DNA from: ZC4RG30 sp039917615
GTDB lineage: Bacteria; Pseudomonadota; Gammaproteobacteria; Steroidobacterales; Steroidobacteraceae
Length of the DNA stretch: 64,000 nucleotides
Assembly (NCBI GenBank): GCA_039917615.1
Contig: JBDSJD010000048.1
Span: 58,788 to 122,787, forward strand
Reading direction: 5' to 3'
In this document: in pieces, positions 18,224-25,765 of the stretch
Layout of the letters: each line of letters begins with the position of its first letter
Numbering within the stretch: position 1 is the first letter of the stretch
Notes under the pieces: model-generated
What the model saw: the letters and a program-made list of their open reading frames with translations, nothing else
Told to the model about the DNA's origin: nothing
Database searches by the model: none
Translations under genes and position numbers: made by a program

Positions 18224-18572
18224 GCTTGTCGAAATGGACCAGCAACGAGATTCCGGCAAACATCGGCACTTCGTCGTCGTAGTCGATCGATAGAACCCAG
18301 TTCTTGCCGTCGCGCTCGACCGCAACGTCGCTGACCTTGGGGTAATTGATCCCATCGATGTCGAAGCGATTCTGGAGTCCCACCTCCACAGCGTGGCGAT
18401 TGAGTTGCGCCTCGCCCTTGTTTTCATCGGCCGTCTGCTTGATCGCCTTGACCACTTTCATGTAGTTCAGGTAAACGGGCGTGAGGCGGATCGCGGCATA
18501 GGCCACCACCGCCAAGGGTGCCAGCAGAAATATCCAGCCGATGAATGTGATGCCTGCTTGTCGACTGCGCAT
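18207..18572 (-). CDS. DUF4845 family membrane protein
   Basis: A 121-residue protein with one N-terminal membrane segment (GITFIGWIFLLAPLAVVAYAAIRL, about residues 6-30) after a short basic start, and a periplasmic tail of mixed alpha/beta character. Proteins of this family (DUF4845) are regularly encoded between lepB and rnc in gammaproteobacteria; the pattern resembles pilin-like single-pass proteins but no function is established. ATG 18572 is preceded by a good ribosome site (GGGAGAAGG). Confidence 0.8.
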   Translation of the reverse strand: MRSRQAGITFIGWIFLLAPLAVVAYAAIRLTPVYLNYMKVVKAIKQTADENKGEAQLNRHAVEVGLQNRFDIDGINYPKVSDVAVERDGKNWVLSIDYDDEVPMFAGISLLVHFDKRAVVE

Positions 18573-18592
18573 AAGACCTTCTCCCAAGCGTG

Positions 18593-19693
18593 CTACTCGA
18601 TCCGCTCGCCGAAACGGCCCCATGTTATCTTGGGATTGCGGTTCCAGTCGAAATTGAGCCAGACCCTGCGCGCGCCGCCAACCAGATTGGCTTCGGGCAC
18701 AAAGCCCCACACCCGGCCGTCCGAGCTGTTGTCGCGATTGTCGCCGATCGCCAGGTAGCTGCCGGCCGGCACCGTCACCTCGTCAAAGTCTCCCCCATCT
18801 GGCAGGTCCGCAGCGTCGCCAGAACCCGTCCCGGCCTCGACGCAGGGATAACCGGAAAGGATGTCGCGATTGCAGCCAGGCAACGGCGATTTCGCCAGGT
18901 AGCCGGGACTGCGACAGGACAGCGTGCGGTGCACATGTTTGCCGGTATGCACTTGCGTCTCCCGCATGTTGACGTAGCAGCCGTCGGAATACCGCCCCAG
19001 CTCCTTTTCCTCAAGCGGCACACCGTTCACATAGATGCGATCCGAAATGACCTTCACGCGGTCACCGGGCAGGCCCACTATCCGTTTGATGTAGTTTATC
19101 GCGGGATCCGGCGGATACCGGAACACGGCAACATCGCCACGTTGCGGCTCATTGATGCTGAGGATCTTGGTATTCAGCACCGGCAGGCGCAACCCATAGT
19201 GAAACTTGTTCACCAGGATGAAGTCGCCCGACTGCAGGGTCGGCATCATCGAGTCCGACGGGATGCGGAAGGGCTCGAACAGGAAAGATCGCAGCACCAG
19301 CACAAAGATCACCACCGGCACCATGCTGCGCGCGTAGTCCACCACTCCAGGCTCCGGCACGTCCGCTGGCAGTTTGCCGTCGGCGACAGCGGCGCGCGCG
19401 CGCGCGCCGCGCAATACCCAGGCGTCGAAAGCCCAGATCAGGGCACCGACAAACGACGTGACCACCAGCACCAGTGAAAAATCCAGGCGCTCCGAACGGA
19501 ACAGCCGCAAGGCGCCACCGATCACGAGCACCGGCAGCGCGGCATAGATCATGCGCAGCCAGGCCGGATCTGCAACAGTGGCCGGCAAAGCCGCCAGCCG
19601 CCGCGCGGGCCGCAGAAACCAGTCGTCCACTATGGCGATGATTGCGGCTGGCAACAGCAGCCAGGAAAGGATCAGGGTAAGGGTTTCAAGCAC
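18593..19693 (-). CDS. lepB: Signal peptidase I
   Basis: A 366-residue membrane-bound leader peptidase that removes Sec and Tat signal peptides. N-terminal membrane segments (about 4-22 and 60-105) precede the catalytic domain. The Ser nucleophile is in PSDSMMPTL, the Lys base in YIKRIVGLPGD, and the box E motif is GDNRDNSSDGRVWG. The start codon is GTG. A (GC)8 dinucleotide run at 19392-19407 encodes part of the Arg/Ala linker between the membrane and catalytic parts. It is located between lepA and rnc, as in E. coli. Confidence 0.96.
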   Translation of the reverse strand: MLETLTLILSWLLLPAAIIAIVDDWFLRPARRLAALPATVADPAWLRMIYAALPVLVIGGALRLFRSERLDFSLVLVVTSFVGALIWAFDAWVLRGARARAAVADGKLPADVPEPGVVDYARSMVPVVIFVLVLRSFLFEPFRIPSDSMMPTLQSGDFILVNKFHYGLRLPVLNTKILSINEPQRGDVAVFRYPPDPAINYIKRIVGLPGDRVKVISDRIYVNGVPLEEKELGRYSDGCYVNMRETQVHTGKHVHRTLSCRSPGYLAKSPLPGCNRDILSGYPCVEAGTGSGDAADLPDGGDFDEVTVPAGSYLAIGDNRDNSSDGRVWGFVPEANLVGGARRVWLNFDWNRNPKITWGRFGERIE

Positions 19694-19708
19694 TAGTAGT
19701 CCTCCACG

Positions 19709-21502
19709 CTATTTGCGCCCCACTTGCAGCACGGCCAAAAACGCTTCCTGGGGAATCTCGACGGAGCCAACCTGCTTCATGCGCTTCTTGCCCGCTTTCT
19801 GCTTTTCCAGCAGTTTGCGCTTGCGCGACAGGTCGCCGCCATAACACTTGGCGAGCACGTTCTTGCGCAGCGCCTTGACGGTAGCACGGGCGATGATGTG
19901 CGCACCGATCGTTGCCTGCACGGCCACTTCGAACATCTGCCGCGGAATCAGTTCCTGCATCTTGTCGACCAGCTCGCGTCCCCGCTGGTAGGAACTGTCC
20001 TTGTGCACGATGATCGACAGGGCATCGACGCGGTCACCGTTGATCATGATATCGAGCCTCGCCAGAGGCGCCGCCTGGAAATGGCTGAATTCATAGTCGA
20101 ATGACGCGTAGCCGCGGCTCGAGCTCTTCAGGCGATCGAAGAAATCGAGCACCACTTCGGCCAGTGGCAGCTGGTATTGCAAGGAGACCTGTGAACCCAG
20201 AAAGAGCATTTTCTTCTGTACACCACGCTTTTCGGAGCACAACGCCAATACGGCGCCCACATGTTCGGGCGGCACCAGTATGTTCGCGGTGATGATCGGT
20301 TCACGCAGTTCGGCAATCAGGTTGTCGGCCGGCAATCGCGACGGGTTGTCGACGAACGCCACCGTGCCATCGGACTTTGCGACCTCGTACACCACCGTCG
20401 GCGCAGTGGTGATCAGTTCGAGGTTGTATTCGCGCTCCAGCCGCTCCTGCACGATATCCATGTGCAGCAGGCCCAGAAAGCCGATGCGAAAGCCGAAGCC
20501 CAGCGCGGTGGACACTTCCGGTTCGTAATGCAGCGCCGAATCGTTCAGGCGCAGCTTGGCCAGGGCATCGCGGAAATTCTCGTAATCTTCGGTATTCACC
20601 GGGAACACGCCGGCAAACACGCGCGGCTGCACCTGCTTGAAACCGGGCAGCGGTGCTTCGCTGCCACGCACTTCCGTCGTGATCGTGTCGCCCACTGGCG
20701 CGCCATCGATCTCCCGGATGCCCGCGACGACAAAGCCGACCTCGCCTGCAGCAAGGTGGGGCAGGCTGACGGACTTGGGTGTAAAGCGGCCAAGCTTGTC
20801 GATCTGATGGCTGCGGCCGGTTGACATGACCTTCATCTTCTCGCCGACGCGCAGGGTGCCGTTCACCACCCGCACCAGTGACACCACTCCGACATAGTTG
20901 TCGAACCAGGAATCGATGATCAGCGCCTGCAGCGGCGCTTCGGGATCGCCCTTCGGAGGCGGAATGCGCCGCACCAGTTCTTCAAGCAGCGCATCCACGT
21001 TCTGCCCGGTCTTGGCAGACACATGCACCGCATCCTGCGCATCGATGCCGATGATCTCCTCGATTTCCTTGATGACCTTGTCGGGGTCGGCCGAAGGCAG
21101 ATCGATCTTATTCAGCACCGGCACCACTTCCAGCCCCTGCTCGAGCGCGGTGTAGCAGTTGGCAACGCTCTGCGCCTCGACGCCCTGGGCAGCATCCACC
21201 ACCAGCAGTGCGCCTTCGCAGGCAGCCAGGCTGCGCGACACCTCGTAGGAGAAGTCAACGTGACCTGGGGTGTCGATGAGGTTCAGCTGGTAGCGCTGCC
21301 CATTCGGCGAGTCGTAGAAAAGCGTGACGCTCTGGGCCTTGATGGTGATGCCGCGCTCGCGCTCCAGCGCCATGTTGTCGAGCACCTGCGCCTGCATCTC
21401 GCGATCCGCAAGACCCCCGCAGATCTGGATCAGGCGGTCGGCGAGCGTGGATTTACCGTGGTCGACGTGGGCAATGATCGAGAAATTTCGGATCTGCTGC
21501 AT
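19709..21502 (-). CDS. lepA: Elongation factor 4 (LepA)
   Basis: A 597-residue translational GTPase that back-translocates or remodels ribosomes and assists 30S biogenesis. G1 (AHVDHGKSTL), G3 (DTPGHVDF) and G4 (NKIDLPSADP) are present, followed by EF-G-like domains and the LepA-specific C-terminal domain (KKRMKQVGSVEIPQEAFLAVL). Full length. It is co-directional with lepB, 15 bp upstream of it. Confidence 0.98.
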   Translation of the reverse strand: MQQIRNFSIIAHVDHGKSTLADRLIQICGGLADREMQAQVLDNMALERERGITIKAQSVTLFYDSPNGQRYQLNLIDTPGHVDFSYEVSRSLAACEGALLVVDAAQGVEAQSVANCYTALEQGLEVVPVLNKIDLPSADPDKVIKEIEEIIGIDAQDAVHVSAKTGQNVDALLEELVRRIPPPKGDPEAPLQALIIDSWFDNYVGVVSLVRVVNGTLRVGEKMKVMSTGRSHQIDKLGRFTPKSVSLPHLAAGEVGFVVAGIREIDGAPVGDTITTEVRGSEAPLPGFKQVQPRVFAGVFPVNTEDYENFRDALAKLRLNDSALHYEPEVSTALGFGFRIGFLGLLHMDIVQERLEREYNLELITTAPTVVYEVAKSDGTVAFVDNPSRLPADNLIAELREPIITANILVPPEHVGAVLALCSEKRGVQKKMLFLGSQVSLQYQLPLAEVVLDFFDRLKSSSRGYASFDYEFSHFQAAPLARLDIMINGDRVDALSIIVHKDSSYQRGRELVDKMQELIPRQMFEVAVQATIGAHIIARATVKALRKNVLAKCYGGDLSRKRKLLEKQKAGKKRMKQVGSVEIPQEAFLAVLQVGRK

Positions 21503-21551
21503 GAAGCGGAAGGATTATGCGAAGACCCGGCAGTATACCGGGAGGCCGGAT

Positions 21552-21851
21552 TCATCGTGGCCTTAACAGGCGCCGCAGCTCGTCCGGATCGAAGTGGTGC
21601 TGGCACACTTTCAGCCCGTCGAGCAGCAGCACCGGGACATCCAGGCCGTAGCGGCGTGCCAGCTGCGGGTCGGAATCCACATCCACCCACGTGATCGGAG
21701 GGAGCGGCATCTCGAGGCCGAACCTGGCAATTTGTTCGGCGAATTCCTCGCACAGCGGGCAATCGGGCCGCGACAGCAGTTGCAGCCCGGCAGGACTATT
21801 CAGGAAGGACAGCCCCGGCGATTTTCTTTGCCACGTCAGGTGGCACCTCAC
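21552..21851 (-). CDS. Glutaredoxin-like thiol protein (DUF836 type)
   Basis: A thioredoxin-fold protein of about 80-99 residues with an N-terminal CPLC motif (LLSRPDCPLCEEF), ITWVDVDSDPQLARRYG and a cis-Pro region (LDVPVLLLDG). It matches small glutaredoxin-like proteins often found next to mucB/rseB or lepA. The start is uncertain: GTG 21851 overlaps mucB by 56 bp, and no ATG lies between it and the conserved region, so a downstream CTG or TTG start is possible. Confidence 0.75.
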   Translation of the reverse strand: MRCHLTWQRKSPGLSFLNSPAGLQLLSRPDCPLCEEFAEQIARFGLEMPLPPITWVDVDSDPQLARRYGLDVPVLLLDGLKVCQHHFDPDELRRLLRPR

Positions 21852-22797
21852 CCATCACGCTGATGTAGTGTTTGTCCCGCTTGATGACATAGTTCACCTG
21901 AGCGTACATGGCTGGCAGGAAGCCTTCGGTAAACCGGTCGGAAGACTTGCTGGCCACCGTAACAACCACCGAGGCCCACGAGATTCCATCTGACACGATG
22001 AAGTGGGTCTTCGGGCCGGCGCCCTGAACTTCAGCGCCCGTAATGGCAGTGAGCACCCGGAATCCAAGGGGCAACAGATCGGCGCGAGGCACAAAAGCCT
22101 GCTTTACCGATTCCGCATGCAGATCAGCGGGTTTCTTCCACTGAAAGTCGTTCGGATTGACCGCCGGCTTGAGCAGGTCGTCAGGAATGGCCTCCATCAG
22201 CTGCAGCTCGCTGAAGGAAATCTCATCGACAACCTCGCCGGCTTTGGTGACGAGCTGGGTCTTGATCGGCATGGCGCTCTGCGGATCCAGCCACAGGCGG
22301 TAGCCATAACGCAGTGCATCTCTGGGCTCCACGGACACGAATTGTGTCGCAGTGGGCCAGCCCAGCAGCCGCTGTGTGCCACCACTGCTTATGGCATAGT
22401 ATTTCTCTGATCCTGCACTTACGCCATTGAGCGCCGAGATGTAGCCATAGCTGCGGGAGCGTTTCTCTGCCACGGCAATGCGCTTTGCCCCAGGCTTTGC
22501 CCCGGGCCTTGCCGGAAAATACTGCACAAATCGCGTACCGTCACGGACGATTTCAAAACCGGAACCGTTCAGGGAAATCACACGCTCCACCATGTGCCCG
22601 TCACGCATGCGATGGATCAGCCGCAAGGTATCGCTGCCGCCGCTCCAGCGATGCGTGAGCACGCCCTGATAGTTGCGATTGATCAGCGCATCATTCATGC
22701 GCTTGATCAAGGCACGGGCGTCCTCCGACGAAGTCGCGGCCGACACCCCAGCTGCCCACAGCAGCGCCAGAGTCAGGATGAACGATCGCATCCGCAT
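21796..22797 (-). CDS. mucB: MucB/RseB, periplasmic regulator of the sigma-E anti-sigma factor
   Basis: A 333-residue periplasmic protein with a signal peptide (MRMRSFILTLALLWAAGVSA). It protects RseA from DegS cleavage and senses mislocalised lipoproteins or LPS. The MucB/RseB N-terminal LolA-like domain (NYQGVLTHRW ... RYGYRLWLDPQSAMPIKTQLV) and C-terminal domain (LLPLGFRVL ... GEVPPDVAKKIAGAVLPE) are present. It follows rseA after a 1 bp gap. In place of rseC or mucC/mucD downstream there is a glutaredoxin-like gene. Confidence 0.93.
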   Translation of the reverse strand: MRMRSFILTLALLWAAGVSAATSSEDARALIKRMNDALINRNYQGVLTHRWSGGSDTLRLIHRMRDGHMVERVISLNGSGFEIVRDGTRFVQYFPARPGAKPGAKRIAVAEKRSRSYGYISALNGVSAGSEKYYAISSGGTQRLLGWPTATQFVSVEPRDALRYGYRLWLDPQSAMPIKTQLVTKAGEVVDEISFSELQLMEAIPDDLLKPAVNPNDFQWKKPADLHAESVKQAFVPRADLLPLGFRVLTAITGAEVQGAGPKTHFIVSDGISWASVVVTVASKSSDRFTEGFLPAMYAQVNYVIKRDKHYISVMGEVPPDVAKKIAGAVLPE

Positions 22798-22798
22798 G

Positions 22799-23482
22799 TC
22801 AGCGATATGCTCCGATTTCGGCTTCGGTCATATCCACCGCACCCTGCGTGATGTCGTAGTGGCCGTTCAACGGAATGATGCGCATTGACGAAGCCTCGAC
22901 CTGGCTATGCGCCGCCACCAGATTGGCCAGCTGGCCATTGATGCGCTGCGTGGGTGAATTGGCCACGGGAGTTGTATAGGCGAGGGGTGGGGTGTCGTTG
23001 ACAGCCACAAGAACCGGCCCGTCAACCCGCGAAGCATCAGCTTTCGCCTCGGTGACTGCAGCCTCTGGTGCTGCGGTCTGCGCCATCTGCACTGCTGGAA
23101 CCGCCTGCGGGTCCAGCGATCGCAGCCCAAAAAACGACAGTGCTGCGACGCCAGCGGCGATGGCGCCGCCCAGCGCGCCCCTGCCGAACAGCGACCAGCC
23201 CCGACGTCCATCGCCAGCAGCGCCAAATGCAGGAGCCGAGTGCGACGGATGCTCCGCTTCTGCATCCAGCGACATGCGCACCCGCCTGGCGACATCCGGC
23301 TGGCGCGCGTCCAGGTGAATCGGCTCGCTACGCACGCAGGCGCCGATGAGCGCATAACGCCCCCAGCTGGCGCGCAGTCCCGGGTCTTTCAGCGCACGGC
23401 GAATCACCAGTTCCGCTTGCGCGGGTGGCAATTCGTTGTCGAACAACGCCGACAACTGACTTATCTGTTCCTGCTCGTTCAT
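22799..23482 (-). CDS. rseA: Sigma-E anti-sigma factor RseA
   Basis: A 227-residue single-pass inner-membrane anti-sigma factor. The cytoplasmic N-terminal domain begins QISQLSALFDNELPPAQAELVIRRAL and contains WGRYALIGACVR, as in the RseA N-terminal family. One membrane segment lies near residues 100-122 (GGAIAAGVAALSFFGL) and the rest is periplasmic. It overlaps the rpoE stop codon (ATGA). Confidence 0.9.
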   Translation of the reverse strand: MNEQEQISQLSALFDNELPPAQAELVIRRALKDPGLRASWGRYALIGACVRSEPIHLDARQPDVARRVRMSLDAEAEHPSHSAPAFGAAGDGRRGWSLFGRGALGGAIAAGVAALSFFGLRSLDPQAVPAVQMAQTAAPEAAVTEAKADASRVDGPVLVAVNDTPPLAYTTPVANSPTQRINGQLANLVAAHSQVEASSMRIIPLNGHYDITQGAVDMTEAEIGAYR

Positions 23483-24087
23483 CCCGACTCCTCAGTACGA
23501 CCCAGGCCGCCTTCGAAAACTTCCGACAATCTGCGGTCGATCGCCTCGCGGGCGCGAAAGATCCGCGAACGCACGGTGCCTACCGGACATTCCATCGCCT
23601 GTGCGATGTCTTCGTAACTCAAGCCCTCAAGCTCGCGCAGCACGATGGCCGTGCGTAAATCCTCAGGCAGGGCATCGATGGCCTGATTCACTGTCGTACG
23701 AATCTCTTCTGTCTGCAACAGGCTCTCCGGAGTCTCTGGATCTGCCAGCCGCAGCTGCATCGAATTCGATTCCTCAATATTCTGCAGGTCCAGGTCGAAG
23801 TCGATCGGACTGCGATCACGCGACACGATGGCATTCTTCGCGGTGTTGATCGCGATCCGGTACAGCCAGGTATAGAAGGCACTGTCCCCACGAAACTGGG
23901 GCAGGGCCCGATACGCCTTGATGAATGCTTCCTGTGCCACGTCCTCTGCATCCGCCGGGTCACGCATGTAACGGGTTACCAGCTTGATGACCTTGTGCTG
24001 GTACTTGCGCACGAGCAGATCGAAGGCGCTTTTGTCGCCTCGCTGCACACGCTGCACCAGACCGATGTCACCGGTGTCCACGTTCAT
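23479..24087 (-). CDS. rpoE: RNA polymerase sigma-E factor (RpoE/AlgU)
   Basis: A 202-residue ECF sigma factor for the envelope stress response. Region 2 (FDLLVRKYQHKVIKLVTRYMRD ... DVAQEAFIKAYRALPQFRG, with the DAED motif) and region 4 (ALPEDLRTAIVLRELEGLSYEDIAQAMECPVGTVRSRIFRARE) are intact and match RpoE/AlgU closely. ATG 24087 (MNVDTGDIGLV) is preferred over TTG 24093. First gene of rpoE-rseA-mucB, it is probably autoregulated from the candidate site upstream. Confidence 0.97.
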   Translation of the reverse strand: MNVDTGDIGLVQRVQRGDKSAFDLLVRKYQHKVIKLVTRYMRDPADAEDVAQEAFIKAYRALPQFRGDSAFYTWLYRIAINTAKNAIVSRDRSPIDFDLDLQNIEESNSMQLRLADPETPESLLQTEEIRTTVNQAIDALPEDLRTAIVLRELEGLSYEDIAQAMECPVGTVRSRIFRAREAIDRRLSEVFEGGLGRTEESG

Positions 24088-24136
24088 CAGCAAACCTTAG
24101 ACTTCCCCGCCTGGCGGAAGCCTGGCATGCCTGCTG

Positions 24137-24164
24137 AATGGACCCTGAACGGGGCGAAAAGTTC
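24137..24164 (-). promoter_or_regulatory. Candidate sigma-E promoter upstream of rpoE
   Basis: On the minus strand GAACTT (24159-24164) is followed after 16 bp by TCCATT (24137-24142), resembling the GGAACTT-N16-TCTGA consensus of RpoE promoters; the -10 match is partial. It lies 50 bp upstream of the rpoE ATG, consistent with autoregulation. Confidence 0.35.
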
Positions 24165-24175
24165 GCTCACAGGCC

Positions 24176-24634
24176 CTAGGTCGGGTTTCCGCGTATGAAA
24201 TGTTCAACAGCACTCGCGCCCTGGCGGGGGTTGGCCCCGGAGTCTAACGCAGGATCGCCGGGCACCGACGCGGCACCGCGCAAGCGACGTCGCAGCGTTG
24301 CAAGGGCAGCCGGTTCGACATTGCCCCGCCCAACCAGCAACCGATGCCTGCGGCCCGGTGCATCCAGCACCAGTAGCACCGCACTGCCCAGCCAGAGACT
24401 TTCGCCAGCCAGTTCGACCTGTTCCACCCTACCGTCGATCCGGGCGATGTGCAGCCTGCCATCGGCGGCCAGAAGCAGCCTTCTGGGCGCGGCAGGGCCA
24501 GCCGGCACCATTTGTCGCAGGGCCAATACGGTGGCCGCGGCGAGCAGCAACATGACTACTGCCATTAACCAGTGTCCAAGCCACAATAGCTGCGCGGCAT
24601 AGAGCCCGATCGACAGCAGGTAGAAACGCCCCAT
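24176..24634 (-). CDS. YgfX-like inner-membrane protein
   Basis: About 152 residues from ATG 24634. Two adjacent membrane segments (FYLLSIGLYAAQLLWLG and LMAVVMLLLAAATVLAL, about 4-41) are followed by a soluble strand-rich domain with PRRLLLAADGRLHIARIDGRVEQV and RRHRLLVGRGNVEPAALATLRRRL. This two-TM plus beta-domain plan, and the position after sdhE, match YgfX/CptA, which is encoded with SdhE in enterobacteria. Sequence similarity is weak. GTG starts at 24733 or 24739 would extend it into sdhE by 65-71 bp. Confidence 0.55.
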   Translation of the reverse strand: MGRFYLLSIGLYAAQLLWLGHWLMAVVMLLLAAATVLALRQMVPAGPAAPRRLLLAADGRLHIARIDGRVEQVELAGESLWLGSAVLLVLDAPGRRHRLLVGRGNVEPAALATLRRRLRGAASVPGDPALDSGANPRQGASAVEHFIRGNPT

Positions 24635-24668
24635 ACGGCGGGCCGCTGGCAACGATTCCAGGGGTAGC

Positions 24669-24980
24669 TCAAGGCCGCGCCAAGCCAGGTGCGGTCGCAG
24701 GGGGGGCGAAAGCCGGCAGGCGTCCTGCAGCACGGCCACGCAGTATTGCCAGCAGGCTCTGAACATCCGGGTCCGCAGGGGTGTCACGCTCCATGAGATA
24801 CGCCGCCAGCAACGGGTCCGGCAATTCGAGAATGTGCTCGAAAGCGGCCTTTTCAGCGGACCCGGCGAGAACCCAGCACTCCCCAAGATAGCCGGTCAGG
24901 AGCAGATCCAGCTCTTTCATGCCACGCCGGCACCGCCAGGTCAGGCGCCCGAGTTCGTGCTCCCCGGCCGGCGACTCCAT
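24669..24980 (-). CDS. sdhE: SdhE, FAD assembly factor of succinate dehydrogenase
   Basis: A 103-residue protein of the SdhE/SDHAF2 family that promotes covalent flavin attachment to SdhA. The conserved core is visible: RLTWRCRRGMKELDLLL with the RGMxELD motif, then FEHILELPDPLLAAYLM and PADPDVQSLLAIL. A Pro/Ala-rich tail extends beyond the usual end. Its ATG shares one base with the sdhB stop codon (TGATG), which implies translational coupling and fits its role. Confidence 0.93.
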   Translation of the reverse strand: MESPAGEHELGRLTWRCRRGMKELDLLLTGYLGECWVLAGSAEKAAFEHILELPDPLLAAYLMERDTPADPDVQSLLAILRGRAAGRLPAFAPPATAPGLARP

Positions 24981-25765
24981 CACTTGCGCCGATCGTCGAT
25001 CAGCCGCTTGATGTCGGCGATGGCGCGCGCCGGGTTGAGATCCTTTGGACAGGCCTCGGTGCAGTTCATGATGGTGTGGCATCGATACAGCTTGAACGAA
25101 TCGTCCAGGGCATCCAGACGCTCGCCGGTGGCGTCGTCGCGGCTGTCGATGATCCAGCGATAGGCCGCGAGCAAAGCCGCCGGCCCCAGATACCGGTCGG
25201 AGTTCCACCAGTAGCTTGGGCACGAGGTGGAACAGCAGGCGCAAAGAATGCAGGCCGAGGGTCGGTCGATCTTTTCCTGGTCCTCCTTGGACTGGAGGCG
25301 CTCACGATCCGGCGGCGCTGAGCGCGTGGAGAGCCACGGCTTCACTTCCGCGTACTGCGCATAGAACTGAGTGAGATCGGGAATCAGGTCCTTCACCACC
25401 GGCATGTGCGGCAGCGGATAGATGCGTACGTCATTGCTTTTCACGTCGGCACAGGCGGTGATGCATGCCAACGCGTTCAAGCCATCGACGTTCATCGAGC
25501 ACGAACCGCAGATGCCTTCGCGGCAGGAACGGCGGAACGACAACGTCGGGTCAATCTCGGTCTTGATCTTGATCAGCGCATCCAGAACCATCGGGCCGCA
25601 GCTGGCCATATCCACTTCGTAAGTGTCGACGCGGGGGTTGTCGCCGCTGTCCGGATCGAAACGGTAGATGCGGAACACACGCGGCTTTTTCGCACCGGCG
25701 GGCGCCTTGTAGGTCTTGCCGTTGGGCTTGATCCGCGACTCAGGCGGCAGAGATAGCTGGACCAT
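24980..25765 (-). CDS. sdhB: Succinate dehydrogenase iron-sulfur subunit
   Basis: A 261-residue subunit carrying the three Fe-S clusters between SdhA and the membrane quinone site. [2Fe-2S] cysteines: CREGICGSCSMNVDG plus the downstream Cys. [4Fe-4S] and [3Fe-4S] cysteines: CILCACCSTSCPSYWW and CTEACPKDLNPARAI. Its ATG shares one base with the sdhA stop. Confidence 0.98.
   Translation of the reverse strand: MVQLSLPPESRIKPNGKTYKAPAGAKKPRVFRIYRFDPDSGDNPRVDTYEVDMASCGPMVLDALIKIKTEIDPTLSFRRSCREGICGSCSMNVDGLNALACITACADVKSNDVRIYPLPHMPVVKDLIPDLTQFYAQYAEVKPWLSTRSAPPDRERLQSKEDQEKIDRPSACILCACCSTSCPSYWWNSDRYLGPAALLAAYRWIIDSRDDATGERLDALDDSFKLYRCHTIMNCTEACPKDLNPARAIADIKRLIDDRRK

Noticed and set aside
19392..19407. 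(GC)8 run in lepB as a phase-variation tract
   Set aside because: It keeps the frame in an essential gene and encodes a simple Arg/Ala linker; a chance product of base composition is likelier.
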